Shown one piece after another: positions 1 to 11,620 of a stretch of 63,298 nucleotides of DNA (within the stretch, counting starts at the first letter, position 1; each line of letters begins with the position of its first letter). Source of the stretch: Zygnema cylindricum (taxonomy: Eukaryota > Streptophyta > Zygnematophyceae > Zygnematales > Zygnemataceae); contig JBBHKE010001036.1 in the NCBI GenBank assembly GCA_037447655.1, positions 112,436-175,733 on the forward strand. The letters are read 5' to 3'. Position numbers and translations under genes: made by a program. The notes beneath the pieces are model-generated. The model had not been told where the DNA came from. It worked only from the letters and a program-made list of their open reading frames with translations, and ran no database searches.

Positions 1-30
1 GGTAAAAAATAACAATAGCGATCCACGGTG
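1..30. mobile_element. Right terminus of a TA-flanked MITE-like element, cut by the window edge
   Basis: The sequence ends in a degenerate copy of the terminal motif TAGCGATTCACGGTG (here AGCGATCCACGGTG) followed by TA. The same terminus closes the complete elements at 14.5, 28.2, 28.7 and 56.3 kb. The rest of the element lies outside the window. Confidence 0.6.
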
Positions 31-1320
31 TAATTTCCCTGCTCGATGTTCAGTTTACTTTGCCTGTTTTCTGTTGTTTTTACGGTTTTCCCTCCTGTTC
101 CCTGTTTACATACTTTTGCCCCGTTCGTGGAACCTGTTCAATATTCTTCAGTTTTTCTGTTCATTTCCCTGTTCCCATTCCGTTGCAATGTTTTGCATTC
201 CAATTCTCCCTCTTTAAACAATTCCTAACCAAACATCCCTGTACCTTTTGCCTTCCTGTACAGCATTTCCTTCTCCATAATCTCCATTCTGCAGTCTTCT
301 TCCCCTTTTTTTGTGTGCATATCCCGTGTTTGGTTTTTCTGCTGTATTTCCTAATCCGTATTATTTTTTCAGGATTCCACCTTCTTCCTTTTCTATGTTA
401 CACTACTTCTGCTAACTTTACTCGTCTTCTTCCCTTTTCCTTTTTCCATGCTGTTTTGCTTTACTCATACATCCTATTTGCCTAGGGTTTTTGCCTAGGG
501 TTTGACTAGGGTTTACTTGTTTGCTTAGGGTTTAAGCATAGTTGTTCCATTCGTGATTTTTTTGACTTTTTTAAGAATATTCATTATTTTTTCTTGATTT
601 TGAACTTTTTGTAAATTTCATATACTTTTCGCTGTACGGAAAAAATGTACAGAAAAAAATTGAAAAAAGAGAAATTGCGTCATTTCTGCGCGCCGTTTTT
701 TTTTTTTTTTGTAAAGTCAAAGTCGGTCAACGCATTTTATAAACACTTCATTTGTTCCATGTGCATATTATTATTTTTTGGGCGTTGTTTTATGCTAAAG
801 GAACGACTATGGGTTTAGAGTTTGCTTACCGTCATTGTCACGTCGCAGAATTTCCACAAGTGCGTCATCGGCACCTGCGGCACCCACCATCTCCAAACCT
901 TCTCGTCTGTTCCGTTGAACAGAAAATAACGGAAAGTCGAAAGACATGGAAACCACAAAAAAGAGAAAAAACCCCAAAGAGCAGACTCAGAATTTCAGAC
1001 CGTGGATTCCTCCTGCAACCTGCAATCCAAATTTCCAGGCATTTGTATAAGTAGATTTGAACTTTATGCAGACATACAGTTTCCTGGTGTTGTTTTCTTG
1101 TGTTGGAGGATAAAATAAATAAAAAAGAAGGTTGAATTTTTTGACAGTCACCGGAGTATTCTTTGGTATTTCAGAGATATCATTTATGGAAAGATGTAAA
1201 GTTTGACTATGTTTCCACAGGCAATAGACATAGAGGCTCATTGTTCTATATTGTATATTTAGACTTCATAGCAGTTCTAGAATAAGCATACCTTCTTTCA
1301 CCATTCACCAGAAGACCTAT
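31..1320. other. Intergenic, T-rich, no supported gene
   Basis: The first 480 bases are pyrimidine-rich and open in two frames with low-complexity translations, so I do not call them coding. Positions 482-535 hold four copies of an AGGGTTT motif (telo-box-like). An open frame at 752-1054 shows no domain, no repeat and no convincing splice context. Nothing else is recognisable. Confidence 0.5.
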
Positions 1321-1410
1321 TTTTGCCTCTCGATTTACAATTTGCATTACACTTTTTCATCATCAGTATCATCAAAAACATCCTTATCACCATCACTCAC
1401 CAACAAATTA

Positions 1411-1422
1411 TCACATCATCAC

Positions 1423-1457
<35 letters not shown>

Positions 1458-1493
1458 CCATCATCATCACCACCATCAACAATCATCATCATC
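1411..1493. repeat. CAT/ATC trinucleotide microsatellite
   Basis: Nearly uninterrupted ATC units, read as poly-His or poly-Ser depending on frame. Looser CATC and CCCATC repeats continue to about 1660. A GAT run of the opposite strand sense lies at 2138-2173. Confidence 0.9.
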
Positions 1494-1675
1494 AAAAAAT
1501 ATCCTTACCATCATCATTCACCATTATTGCCATCATCACATCACCAAATCACAACCAAACCATCCCTTCATCACCATTCCCAGGCCATCATCATCATGGT
1601 CATCGTCATCATCACCACCACCATCCCCATGCCCATCCCCATCCCCATCCCCATCCAGACAGCAACACATCATTC

Positions 1676-1860
1676 CCAGGTGCCAGGTGGCAGCAGTGTG
1701 CTGACATCAGCAGAGTGTGTGCTGACGTCACCCCTGGGCCAATGAGGACAGAGCTGACGCAGCGTTGAGCCGCAGACCGCTGTCATCACTTTGAAGGGCC
1801 GCCACAAGAGCTGGACCCTGCCACGTGGACCAATAAGGAGCAGCCACTCTATTAGAGGTT
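1676..1860. promoter_or_regulatory. Promoter-like GC-richer block with CRE/bZIP and CCAAT motifs
   Basis: This short stretch is less AT-rich than its surroundings. It holds a perfect TGACGTCA at 1723-1730, two CCAAT motifs (CCAATGAGG and CCAATAAGG) and CCACGTGG near 1821. Such motifs bind plant bZIP, bHLH and NF-Y factors. No gene start can be shown nearby, so promoter function is inferred. Confidence 0.35.
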
Positions 1861-2137
1861 GACATTCAGATTTAAGGATTACATGGGAGAAATTGCATTA
1901 TAAGCAATACATTAGAGATCGACCATTTATATTCGATTGACATTGAACTGTCTCTCTATTTTTCAAAAAAAATTAGCCTGTTCGATGCTATTTAAAAAAA
2001 ATTGAGAGATTTAGAAGGTAAATTTTATGAAACCATCATAATGACATTTGGATCTTATATTTAATTTTTGGCTGCTTCAACTTTTCGTGAGAAATTTCTG
2101 AGCAATTTCACGAGCAAATAAATAAACATTTGAAGCA

Positions 2138-2173
<36 letters not shown>

Positions 2174-4060
2174 CAAACTTTACTCATCCATCATTTTATT
2201 ACAATGAACATCGGACATCAAAACAGTAGGAAAACACCATTAGTGTCATATACAAAGATTTTTGACTACTGGAAAAACCCAACAAAGGCTTATGGGACAG
2301 AAAACATAACATATTGAACGATAATGGCCAACCCAAAAAAAAAAAAAAACTAAAAAAAAAAAAAATCAAACAACCTGAAAATCAAGCATTGAACATTGAT
2401 TACAGGACATTAGTTTCAGTCGCAAAAAACAAAACAAGACTTAAATATTTCCATACCAGTCCATGGCTGGTAGTTATGACTTCATAAAGAATGTTTCCCG
2501 AGGCCATAATCGACGTTAAGGCTCCACATGCATTTCTCTGCAATTCCGTTCACCGTTACTAAGAATTGAAAAAATAAAGAACTGAAAAAATAAAGAATAA
2601 TATGAAGCATGGAAGAAAATGTAGACGATTAAGTGAAAAAACAAAATTCACAAACAGGCGAAGTTCCGTAAATAAAAAGACATTCAACAAGATTCAAGAA
2701 AGAAATTTTAGCATTTCCGATGTTGATATATCTGTGACTTTTCCAGAAATAGTTATCGTTGTAAATTTTTTGCATCGACGGTATTTTGCTTATAATTATG
2801 CTTAAGATTTTTACTTTTTTTTTAATAAACATTTAAACAAAATCACATTTAAACAAAATCCCATTTAATTACTCAAAGTAATATTTCAGGATGGATTCTA
2901 ACAAAGTCTCCAAATTGAAGCTTTAGAGACCGGACATAAGTTTCACAGGTTTGAGACACATGGTTTGTAAAATAAAATTTTAGGAAAATGTTATGACTTA
3001 GGATTATTATTAGGGCTTAGCATTCTAATCAGGGTTTAGGAGTAAAGGTTTACCTGACAGTAAATATCAAGACTGCTGAGGAGAGAGACAAGAGGAGCGA
3101 TCTGAAACCGAAAAAAATAAATGACAAAAAGGAAGTTAAAAAATACCCAACGGAGCTTACTAGAAAATGTGATCGGCAAAACTTTTTTGCAAAGACTTGG
3201 TTATTCAGGAGATATGATTATTGTGGAGGATTCTGAAAGAAACCTTTCATCTTTCATTTGTATCTGATAAAATAAAGAACAGACAATTTCCATTAAATTA
3301 ACATAGAATTGACATAAAACTGACATAGAATTGACAGAAAAAGTAACAGAAAAATGACATAAAAGGTAAGAGATGTTACCGCTGGTTTTAAAAAAGGTTC
3401 AGATTCCTTTTGGGCCGCAAAAAGAAACAGGGCCGCTGCCGCCCGGGCAGCAACAGCTGGATCCTGCCCGAAAAAAAAAAAATGGAAATTAACTTAACAT
3501 TTCTGAACCTTTCTTCACGTTTTCAAAGTTTTCTCGACATTGGTCCCTAGAATATGAAAGACTGAAAAGTAATAAAAAAAAAATGTCAACAAAAGTCAAA
3601 ACAAAAAAAACAAAACTGCAATTGTCTAGAAGTGACGGTTAGGTACAAATAGTCAAACTTGAAACATTTAAAAAGACATTATTATAGAAACGTAACAAAA
3701 TTGATAAAAAATCTGATGTTGAAAGGAAAATATATCACATTAATAAAAATAGACGTAGTTACAAAAAAAAAATGCAAAAAAAAAGTGATAAAAAGATGAA
3801 ATTGGACCAACCTCTGATTGGAGATTATTGATTTCTTGTCGAAGGGTTTCTCCAACATCTTTCACTGATTCCCAAAAACCTCCCCATTTTTTGTTTACTT
3901 TCCAAAGGCTTCATTAAGAAAATAGCGCAGGGGCTACTAAAATGAGACAACAAAAAAGGTAGCTTTGAAAAAGATATCCTTTTTAAGAAACCCTCGACCA
4001 TTCGAAAACCCTTAATTTGAAGGCTAAACAATTAAACAAGTTAATTATACCCGTCAATTG
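1861..4060. other. AT-rich intergenic DNA, no gene seen
   Basis: The region has many A and T runs and a (GAT)n microsatellite at 2138-2173. A few sub-70-codon open frames with lysine- and phenylalanine-rich translations look like chance. No transposon termini or RNA genes were recognised. Confidence 0.5.
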
Positions 4061-4063
4061 ACA

Positions 4064-4065
<2 letters not shown>

Positions 4066-4104
<39 letters not shown>

Positions 4105-4443
4105 TTACATGTGCATAGGTATATTGGCACACAACACATATGCATGTGTATACATATATATACATAGAACACATGTATATGTATACGTACACATTGTACA
4201 TATTTATATATGTACGATATGTATACATAGATATAAATGCATATAGTACATGTAAATGCATACATACACATATTATATTATATACATACATACATATATA
4301 TATACATGTATATATATATATATGCATATATGTATGTATATATGCTAACATATAGAAATTATACAAATATATTTATGTTTATACTTACAAACATATGCAC
4401 ATAACATACATACGTATACATATGTATGTGTAATACATATGTA

Positions 4444-4478
<35 letters not shown>

Positions 4479-4480
4479 CA
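4066..4480. repeat. AT dinucleotide and TATACA-type repeat block
   Basis: A (TA)n run at about 4068-4097 leads into about 380 bases of alternating purine-pyrimidine repeats such as TATATACATACA. The block is open in several frames on both strands only because it lacks C and G. It is strongly self-complementary and could extrude cruciforms. Confidence 0.85.
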
Positions 4481-4954
4481 AATAACTTCAAACATTACCT
4501 CCAAAAAATCTTAAACCAGCGAAAAATAACAACAACCTTTAAAAGATCTGTACTCTTATTACACAAAATTCATAAAATTCAGTATTGTTTTGTCCAGTTT
4601 ACCCTATCCCCTCCCAAACAAAACAAATATACATTATAATGATGCACAGTCTACAATGATGATACACAATCATTAATAATATTTTTTTGTACAAAATCTC
4701 AATTTTCAAGTTTTTGGCTCACACTTTTTAGCCTAAAAAATCTCAACCACATTTCCAATTATCGAATGGGTTTTAAAATGATTAGAAAAAATTAACAAAA
4801 AATTAGAAATCGATTCCGGATATAAAAAATAGAATATTTCATAGACTAAAAAAAAATGGTTTTGTGGATATAAATAAAAATTATAAGTTCATAAATAAAA
4901 AAAAATGAATTTCATTCATGGTCATGGTTGAAATGTTGAAGGTTTAAAATTTTA

Positions 4955-5106
4955 ATACTTAAGGTTTAAGATTTTAAGGTTTTGAGGTTTTAAACTTGTA
5001 GGGTTTCCCATTCCAGGGTTTTAAGATTGGGTTTTAGGGTTTTAGGGATTGAGAGTTCTACAAATTTAGGGTTTTAGGGATTTTTTTAGGGTTTTTTAGG
5101 GTTTTA
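4955..5106 (+). repeat. Degenerate interstitial plant telomere-type repeats (TTTAGGG)
   Basis: At least eight copies of GGGTTTT, TTTAGGG or one-base variants lie in about 150 bases, such as TAGGGTTTTAGGG near 5030-5045. Arabidopsis-type telomeres are TTTAGGG. The copies are too diverged to be a functional end and read as an interstitial remnant. Telo-box promoter motifs are an alternative reading. Confidence 0.6.
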
Positions 5107-5390
5107 TTGTTACTTTTATTATTATTTTATTCAATGGACAAAAAATACAATTATTATTCTTATTCTTCTTACGACAATTCTTATTTAACAAAACATTTTC
5201 TCAAAAAATACACTTTTTTTTTAACCCCATTTTTCCCATTTTCCTCACCATTTTGTACCCTATTTTCCAAACCATTTAATAATACCCCATTTAAATTTCT
5301 CACCCTTTTTCTCACCCTATTGTCTTCCCTGTTTTATCACCCATTTTATACCCCATTTATCCTCACCATTTAAGGTTGAAGACGCTCCTC

Positions 5391-5436
5391 CTCCTCCCCC
5401 CCCCCCCCCCCCCCCCGTCGGCGCCCGCCCCCCCGC
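5391..5436. repeat. Poly-C tract with G-quadruplex potential on the minus strand
   Basis: A run of about 20 C residues is followed by further C blocks of 3 to 6. The complementary strand therefore has many closely spaced G runs. The tract sits just upstream of the TGACGTCA cluster. Confidence 0.8.
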
Positions 5437-5463
5437 AAGAGTCGGCAAACTCATTTTTTCCCT

Positions 5464-5785
5464 GCTGACGTCAGCGCCGTAGAATAAGACGCCCGTGATG
5501 ACGTCACTAAGGAGGTAAATTGTTTATTATGACGTCAGACGTGACGTAAGCGGCCGCTGTGTTTTAGCACGAGCTAAAAAACAGCGGCTTCTCTTTTACA
5601 GTTTTTTTTTTTTGTCTTATTCGTTTTAATTTTTAAATTTGTCTTTTTCCGCTGGATTTTACTTCCTTTCGTCGCTCTCTCTCTAGGTTTTTCTAATTCA
5701 TTGTTTTGTTCGTTTTTTTTTTTTTTTTTTGTAAAGAACAGGGTAGAGAAAAGGAAATGTCAGAATCTAACCATTGATGACGTCA
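5464..5785. promoter_or_regulatory. Cluster of TGACGTCA (CRE/as-1-like) sites
   Basis: Perfect TGACGTCA palindromes lie at 5466-5473, 5499-5506, 5530-5537 and 5778-5785, with a TGACGTAA variant at 5542-5549. Four of these five fall within 84 bases. TGACG palindromes are the established target of plant TGA-class and other bZIP factors. The block has the look of a promoter or enhancer, but no gene could be assigned to it. Confidence 0.5.
5553..5588. other. 16-bp-arm inverted repeat (hairpin)
   Basis: GCCGCTGTGTTTTAGC is followed by a 4-base loop (ACGA) and GCTAAAAAACAGCGGC. The arms pair with one mismatch. The hairpin lies at the edge of the TGACGTCA cluster. Confidence 0.75.
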
Positions 5786-5989
5786 TAAAATACATTACAG
5801 TATTGTACTGTAGCGGATAAAATTTTGAAGTTACGTGATGTGCGGAGAAATTATAAAAATTCAAATTTTACGGAAAGTTTTCGGCAACATGAATCAAATC
5901 TATGAATTTTAAAGTACATTTCGTACAGATATTCCGTTCATCTCCTTGTACCATATGTAGGTCGTACAAATTTACTGTATGCTACAGTA

Positions 5990-6220
5990 CACCGTGAATC
6001 GCTATTAGCCTATTGGGGTTAAATTTTTTTTCGCCACTTAAAACATCTTTTCTCCGTACACACTTGTTGGATTCTGGATCTGACGGTTGCGATTGAAAGG
6101 AAACATTCTCAGCTTTCGATTGGCTGTCGGAAATTGAAAATCGGACAATTGTGTACGGAGAAAATATGTTTTAAGTGGCGAAAAGATTATTAACAATTCA
6201 ACACTAATAGCGATACACGG
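5990..6220. mobile_element. TA-flanked MITE, about 230 bp
   Basis: It begins CACCGTGAATCGCTATTAG after a TA and ends with the near-complement CTAATAGCGATACACGG. Subterminal inverted blocks (TTTTCTCCGTACACACTTG against GTGTACGGAGAAAATATG) make most of the element fold back on itself. It contains no gene. The right border is degenerate. Confidence 0.75.
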
Positions 6221-7654
6221 AAACTGTACAGTACGTACGCAAAGTACAAGAGGCGTAAAAATTCAAAACCGAACAATGAACGTTGTCGCCTTGTCGGTGT
6301 TCCTACGCGGATTCGTACGATACGTAGTACGAAATGCCAAATTGTCAGGATACTTTGATTTTTTTTTCTGTGCGAACTTTTCCATGGCCGTACATGGCAT
6401 GGTCTACTGGCTGACATATGCGAAGTTGCAAACAAAATGAAGCGTGACATGTGTCGGGAGGCTGCTATGCGTACGGATTCGTAACACTTGGATTTGTTAA
6501 CACCGTCCAGTCGTCCACAATGACAAAAAGACAAAAAGTTCATTGAATATTTGTCTTTTTGTGCCCCATGCCGCAAATCAGAGTGCCAACTATTTTCATC
6601 CATCAGTTATGGAAATACTTGGCACGCACGAAATTTGTACAGCTACGTCTAAAGGGTACAAAGGGGTGAAAATAGCAAAATACTCTCCCACCGTTCGAAA
6701 ATTCAAAGTTCCCCATTGCAAACAGTTCGTGCGGATAATTTCGTGCGTCGAATTTAGTGCGACTGATTTCGTGCGTAATTCTTGCGGCCGAACGATATGG
6801 GAATTCAGTGCGACATCCGCTTGAATTTCTCGCACGATATAAACATCGAGTCAAATCGAAGGCAAGAATTTTGAATTGGCAACGCCTTCACTATTTGAAG
6901 CATAGTTCAAAAGTAGGCGTTTTTATGGTAGGCCTTTGGTAGGCGCACAAAACTTGGCACAAAACTCGCGTAGCGTAGGCATACTGTATGTGTGTGCGTT
7001 GTGCACACCCCTGTACGAGCGTACGAATCTGACGTATGATGATCTTACAGCGCACGCCGTTGAACGGAATTTTTTAGCGAACTGACACGGCGTAGGATGA
7101 CATTCCGCGGGAAAGAAAACCCGGAAAAAAAAAAAAACGCGGACGTAAGTCCTATCGTAAGTTGTGTTATGGGCTTTTCATGTGATCTTTTTAGATCGCT
7201 ACTTTGATCAACGACCGTCAGATCGTCCGAATCTGACGGTTTGAATAAAACGTCGCTAAAAACTCACAGAAAAAGATTTTTTTGTCCGATTTTTTTTTCA
7301 ATTTTAGACATGACGTTTAATTCTCTATCGATCCATGATCCTTACAAATTGAAAAACAAACTTGATTTTAAATGAGATATTTTTCGAGGATTTTTTAAAT
7401 TTATCGGGGTTTCCGAGGTCAACCGACGCCTTTTAAAATCTCAAAAAATGTGATTTTCATTTATTTTCTTTTGGGGCGGATACGATATGTCATCACTTTG
7501 ATCACCACAAATGAAAATAATAGACTACAAAAAAACTGAAAATTTACGCAGAAAATTTTGCAAGTTTCTTTGTTTCATTTAGTTTTTGGTCTTAGTTGGT
7601 TTATTCTCTTTTTTTTTTCTTCCTCACTCACACTTTGGTGAAAAGTACACTCCT
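6221..7654. other. Intergenic DNA with a dispersed repeat, no gene
   Basis: Open frames here are short and overlap on both strands. The parts at 6896-6941 and 7148-7250 match 30283-30415 in inverted orientation, so this is repeat-derived DNA. The motif GTGCG with its ATTTCGTGCG variants recurs at 6728-6840. Confidence 0.5.
6896..7250. repeat. Dispersed repeat, inverted partner at 30283-30415
   Basis: Shared blocks include AAAAGTAGGCGTTTTTATGG near 6908 and GTAAGTTGTGTTATGGG near 7157, each present reverse-complemented near 30.3-30.4 kb. This copy has about 200 extra bases between the two conserved blocks. Confidence 0.7.
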
Positions 7655-7850
7655 CTTCTCTATTAGAGTCAACCACTCTATTTCGAGTGAGTGTTTTTTT
7701 GACTCAAAATCATCCTTTTAGTGCTAATAGCACTACTTAGTTCAGTGCCTCATAATTAGCCACGTGGCAAAACATAATTTAGTGTATTCTAATATTTAGG
7801 CTTTGTAAAGTGTAACACTAATAGTTTACTAACTCTCATAGTTTTGGTGG
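7655..7850. repeat. Dispersed repeat related to 19100-19270 (inverted)
   Basis: The block containing AAAACATAATTTAGTGTATT matches the reverse complement of 19.1-19.27 kb at about three quarters of positions by eye. Both copies are next to CACCGTGAATCG-type termini, so the block may be the interior of a longer MITE subtype. Confidence 0.55.
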
Positions 7851-7857
7851 TGTCGTC

Positions 7858-8064
7858 CACCGTGAATCGCTTTTGGTGATAATGTTTTTATGAACCTTCA
7901 AAGCAACTTTTCTTCGTGCACACATGTGGGATTTTCATTTAAAGGCTAATGGTGGGAAGGTAGGAATCTTACATATCCATAGCAACCGTCGAATTAATAA
8001 TCTGACAAGTGTGCACGGATAAAGTTTAGTTTTAATCGCAAAAATAGGATTAATGCAATTACGG
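7858..8064. mobile_element. Degenerate TA-type MITE upstream of the 8.2 kb gene
   Basis: It begins CACCGTGAATCGC and shows the internal hallmark TTTTCTTCGTGCACACATGT with its inverted partner ACAAGTGTGCACGGATAAAG. The right terminus has decayed to TAATGCAATTACGG. It ends about 160 bases before the first ATG of the small gene, so it could contribute promoter sequence. Confidence 0.6.
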
Positions 8065-8149
8065 AGTTCCTTCTTTTTCGCCTAAATTAAAATTAGGGTT
8101 TATTTTTGTCATACCAATTGTCATTAATAATTGATCAGGGTCTTTTTGT

Positions 8150-8226
8150 AAATTTTCCAGAACTGTTCCTCCTTTCCTCTCCTTTCTCACTCTTTCCTTC
8201 TCCCTCTCCCTCTCCATGTCACAGCT
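8150..8226 (+). promoter_or_regulatory. CT-rich leader of the 8.2 kb gene
   Basis: A run of CCTTTCCTCTCC, CTCCCTCTCC and similar blocks immediately precedes the proposed start codon. The same kind of pyrimidine leader precedes the kinase gene and the gene at 62.7 kb, which supports it being a 5' untranslated region. Confidence 0.4.
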
Positions 8227-8801
8227 ATGGATACATCTGAGGCACACGATGATCCTGAAGTGATGGCTGATCTTCTGACGAAGAAAAAGAAAAAAAAGAA
8301 AGCCGGAGCCCCAAGGTGATTTCGAATTTTTATTTTTCCTTTTGTAAAAATAGGTAACATGTGTCACAATTAGTTGACCTCGCAACATCTCTACTTGTGT
8401 ACTTTTATCGGAAATTTGGGCCTCTTGTATGCTTCAATATTTAAAATAAATAAAAAAACAAATTCTCTAAAGTTTTCTTCTAAAGTTTTTTGTTCTTCTA
8501 AAGTTTGGAGGACTGACGACAAAATTTTAGTAGTGTAAATTTGGTCGTGTTATCGGCATTTGCAAAATGAAGCATTTAAAAAAGTGAATTTTTGGGGTGT
8601 GGGGAGAGGCTTTATAGGATGATGGATCTTGGTGTGACAAAGAGTCAAGGAAAACGAGGAGGTACTCAACGACGGGCCGTTAAATTGAAAAAAATGAAAG
8701 CATACGAAAGAGCGATAGTTCAACAAGAGAAACAAGAAACAAAAGTTCAACAGAGTAAGAAAAAGAAAGAAGACGTATTAGAGTCGAAAAAGCTGTATTA
8801 A
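8227..8801 (+). CDS. Small lysine-rich protein, two exons (about 90 aa), function unknown
   Basis: I propose exon 1 at 8227-8315 and exon 2 at 8618-8801. Exon 1 opens with an acidic stretch (MDTSEAHDDPEV) and then a run of seven lysines. It ends CCAAG before GTGATT. Exon 2 follows an AG at 8616-8617, and the two-base carry-over restores one open frame to the TAA at 8799-8801. Exon 2 encodes a basic helical segment (GTQRRAVKLKKMKAYERAIV) followed by Gln- and Lys-rich charged sequence. There is no signal peptide or membrane segment. The composition suggests a nuclear or nucleolar protein, but I do not recognise the family. The splice join with an intact frame and a codon-like rather than repeat-like sequence are the main support. 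Exon 2 alone is also open upstream to 8592. Confidence 0.45.
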
Positions 8802-10361
8802 ATTGGCTAGATTTTCAATCTCTTTTTACCCACTTTCCGCTTTGGTTATTTGTCATTCATGAAAATGTTTTTCGTGGTTTGAGAATATGAGAGCTTCTTA
8901 AAGCTATGTATAGTTCTTAAAACTTTAGGTGAGTTGATTTCAATTATAGAACTTGGTAGAGCTGTCTGTCTGTCTATAAAGGAAATCACAGTTTTTTTTT
9001 ATTTATTTTTTTCCCAAAACGCGACAGCTTTTGTATGTTGATCTGCCATTTAATACTCAATATTCGATTTTGTCAGAACCAGTCTGGTTCATTTCTCTTT
9101 TAGATTTTTTTGGGTTAAAATCACTCTTGTTCTCCACAAAATCTAGTTATAACAATGGTACTTGCAAGAGTTTATTAAATTTCTTAAAAAATAGTGAATT
9201 TTGAAGGACATGAGTTTGGGAAAGGTACCCTCGAGGCTCTTGTGCACATAAAGAATGTATAAGAATTTATTTTTTTTATGTGAGGTCATTGTAAGGCCAA
9301 TACTCTCACATTCAAAGATATAAACCTTTGGTGACATTATTGGATGTCGACTACCAGATAAAGTTTGAACCAAACGAGCATTTTCTTTACTGTTCAGGCA
9401 CTGGAATTGGTTTAACGGTCAACAGTTAAACCCAATTGTACAAGGAAACCCTACTATCTTAAAGAACAATGGAAGCTAAAGCTTTTCCTCTCTCCTTCAT
9501 TTTCCTATAAAAAAACTCTTTAGCTTCAAACGGCAAAGAGGGAGCAATTGCGTTGTTTTACCAGCAGATGTGACTAATACTAATATCTATATATATATAC
9601 TGTACTAATACAGTTCCGACGATATCCTGACATCTGCAAAATAATAGCACTTTTGTAGGATCCTTGCAATTTTGCTCGATAAATGCACATCAAGGCAAAA
9701 TAAATTTACCACACTAATAAACTCACAAGTGTAGGTAAACAGAATTAAAAACAGAAATTTAAATTAAGTGAGAATTACATTAAGTGGAGGAAAAGAGAAT
9801 GGAGCCCATAGTACAATACATCCATCCCCTTTAAGCCCTTAGCTTATAAGATCAGTTAAAAACTTCTTATGCTTGTTGTGCATGCCACGCCTGTCCTTGT
9901 TATTAGAGCTAACAACACTAATTTGGTAGTAAATTATTCTGATTGAACATCATAAAATATTACCAATAGCAATAACTAAAGAACCAGTGAGGAATGCATC
10001 ATGTTGTCAAGAGCTAAATTAGGGTACTGCAACATAAATAGGCAATTGTAGAACTTACAATTCCCTAATTTTAATAGCAGCGAAAGGTGCACGGCTTGTC
10101 AATCGTGAATGGTCAGTTGACTACATTGCGTCAGCAAGATCGCGCATCAGATTCATCCTCCCTAAATATGAGCTCCATCCTGTGAAATGTGTGGCTGTGT
10201 GCACGTTGTCGATTTTGTCCTACACAAAGTGAGCAAAAAAAGGCGGTCCAAATCAAATGTTGACGATATATCGGATGCCGCCAGGTTTCTATGTATCGGA
10301 GACGTAAACAGTCATTAGACCACAATCGGAATTTGAGTGTCACGAAATCCCGGTGCTAACT
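8802..10361. other. Intergenic, no gene recognised
   Basis: AT-rich DNA with only short open frames (9143-9373 and 10131-10343, minus strand) lacking any domain signal. The first few hundred bases probably include the 3' untranslated region of the small gene. No transposon termini were found. Confidence 0.45.
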
Positions 10362-11072
10362 GCTAAGGGTGAACTTCCATTAGAGGAAAAGTGGGGTTGT
10401 TTACTGGATGCCGTACGATTTCGTACAAATTTGTACCATTTTTTTGTTTGTCAGACGAAACATGACGAAACATGCCTACTGGATGGCTCCAATATTATAG
10501 GCGTAAGTATCGACCGTTGGATTTTTCACATTTTTAGATTCGCGAAGCAATCGCGCACATCGTCCAGTTTGAAGAGACTCTCCTCGGCGAGGAGAGTTTC
10601 TTCAGACTGGTCGCGTACCATTGGTACACGTGAAATGTAAAAAAAACATCCACCACGAACAGGCAATGAGAATCGAACACGTCGTACATGCCAGGTGCCT
10701 TCCGCCATGGTGTATGAAGGTCGACCGGAATATCTTCGCACGCTCCTTCTGACATCCGCTGACCTTAAAAGTTTGCGGCGCCTATTTGACATTCCGTTTT
10801 AAAATTTTGATTTTCAATTTCAAAATTCAAATCTGGTCCCAAAATTTTTGTACGAATCATTAACTACCTCCGCCCGTACAATAATTAATTCAGATTTTAA
10901 ACTTGAAGAATATTTTTAGATTTTAAGAATATGAAAATTAGCTTACGTGGCGCCAATCATAATTGAGAAACGATGTCTACTGGCACGACATAATGGAAGG
11001 CCGTGCCAGTAAACATGAGAAATAGACGTATCCGCATCTTTACTGGGACCGCCTAATGGAGAACAGGCCTAA
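10362..11072. mobile_element. Terminal-inverted-repeat element A (degenerate)
   Basis: The left end reads TAAGGGTGAACTTCCATTAG. A degenerate inverse of this (CCTAATGGAGAACAGGCCTAAG) lies near 11050-11072. The interior shares with elements B and C the blocks GTATCGACCGTTGGATT and GCGAAGCAATC, followed by a hairpin at 10564-10610. No transposase is visible, so it is non-autonomous. The right border is uncertain. Confidence 0.5.
10564..10610. other. 22-bp-arm hairpin inside element A
   Basis: The arms read CCAGTTTGAAGAGACTCTCCTC and GAGGAGAGTTTCTTCAGACTGG across a 3-base loop (GGC), with two mismatches in 22 pairs. Confidence 0.85.
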
Positions 11073-11279
11073 GTAAAGGTAGAAGTCGAAATTCAGTCCG
11101 TCAATCTTCTTCGGGTGCTGCGCATGGATCGAAACTTCATTGAAATCTGCCACGTATCCACTCTCCTGGAGGTACATTGAGAAACATTACTTTCTTCCGA
11201 CGAAATGGGATCCAATAAAGTTGCCCCGTTCTTACATTCTCCTAATTTTTTAGCACGTGTGGAACACTTTTGCCTTTCG

Positions 11280-11620
11280 ACCGAAAGGTAAGGGCGACCT
11301 TCCATCAGCATGGTGGTCGGTCTGTTTACTGAATTGCGTACATTTTTGTACGATTCCGTATCTTATTTTTTTTGTACGATTCCGTATCTTTATTTTTTCG
11401 TTTCAAAAACATTTTTACGGAAAGTCTATCAAGATGTGTCCAGGATTAATCGTACACCGTTCGATTTCATCTCTTTTACTAGCATCCGTGATGCGTGAGC
11501 TCCTCCGAGCCAGTACACGATTACCGTACTGTACTGTACTCTCCTCAAAGAAGAGGGTACAGTAACTCCTCAAGGAAGAGGTGTATAGTAGCCGCCTCCT
11601 GACCGTACATAGCTTACACG
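11280..11620. repeat. Further left-end copy of the A/B/C element family
   Basis: GGTAAGGGCGACCTTCCATC at about 11286 resembles the left end of element A, and GTCTGTTTACTGAATTG resembles its next block. Two CTCCTC/GAAGAGG pairs at 11538-11585 can form short stems. No matching right end was found, so this looks like a truncated copy. Confidence 0.4.

Noticed and set aside
46-485. Two overlapping open frames at the window start
   Set aside because: Phe/Leu/Ser/Pro translations of a T/C-rich stretch, with no domain or splice context.
1323-1745. Ser- or His-rich open frames
   Set aside because: They are readings of the (ATC)n microsatellite in different frames.
4041-4366. Open frames on both strands rich in Tyr and Ile
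   Set aside because: The TATACA repeat lacks stop codons by composition.
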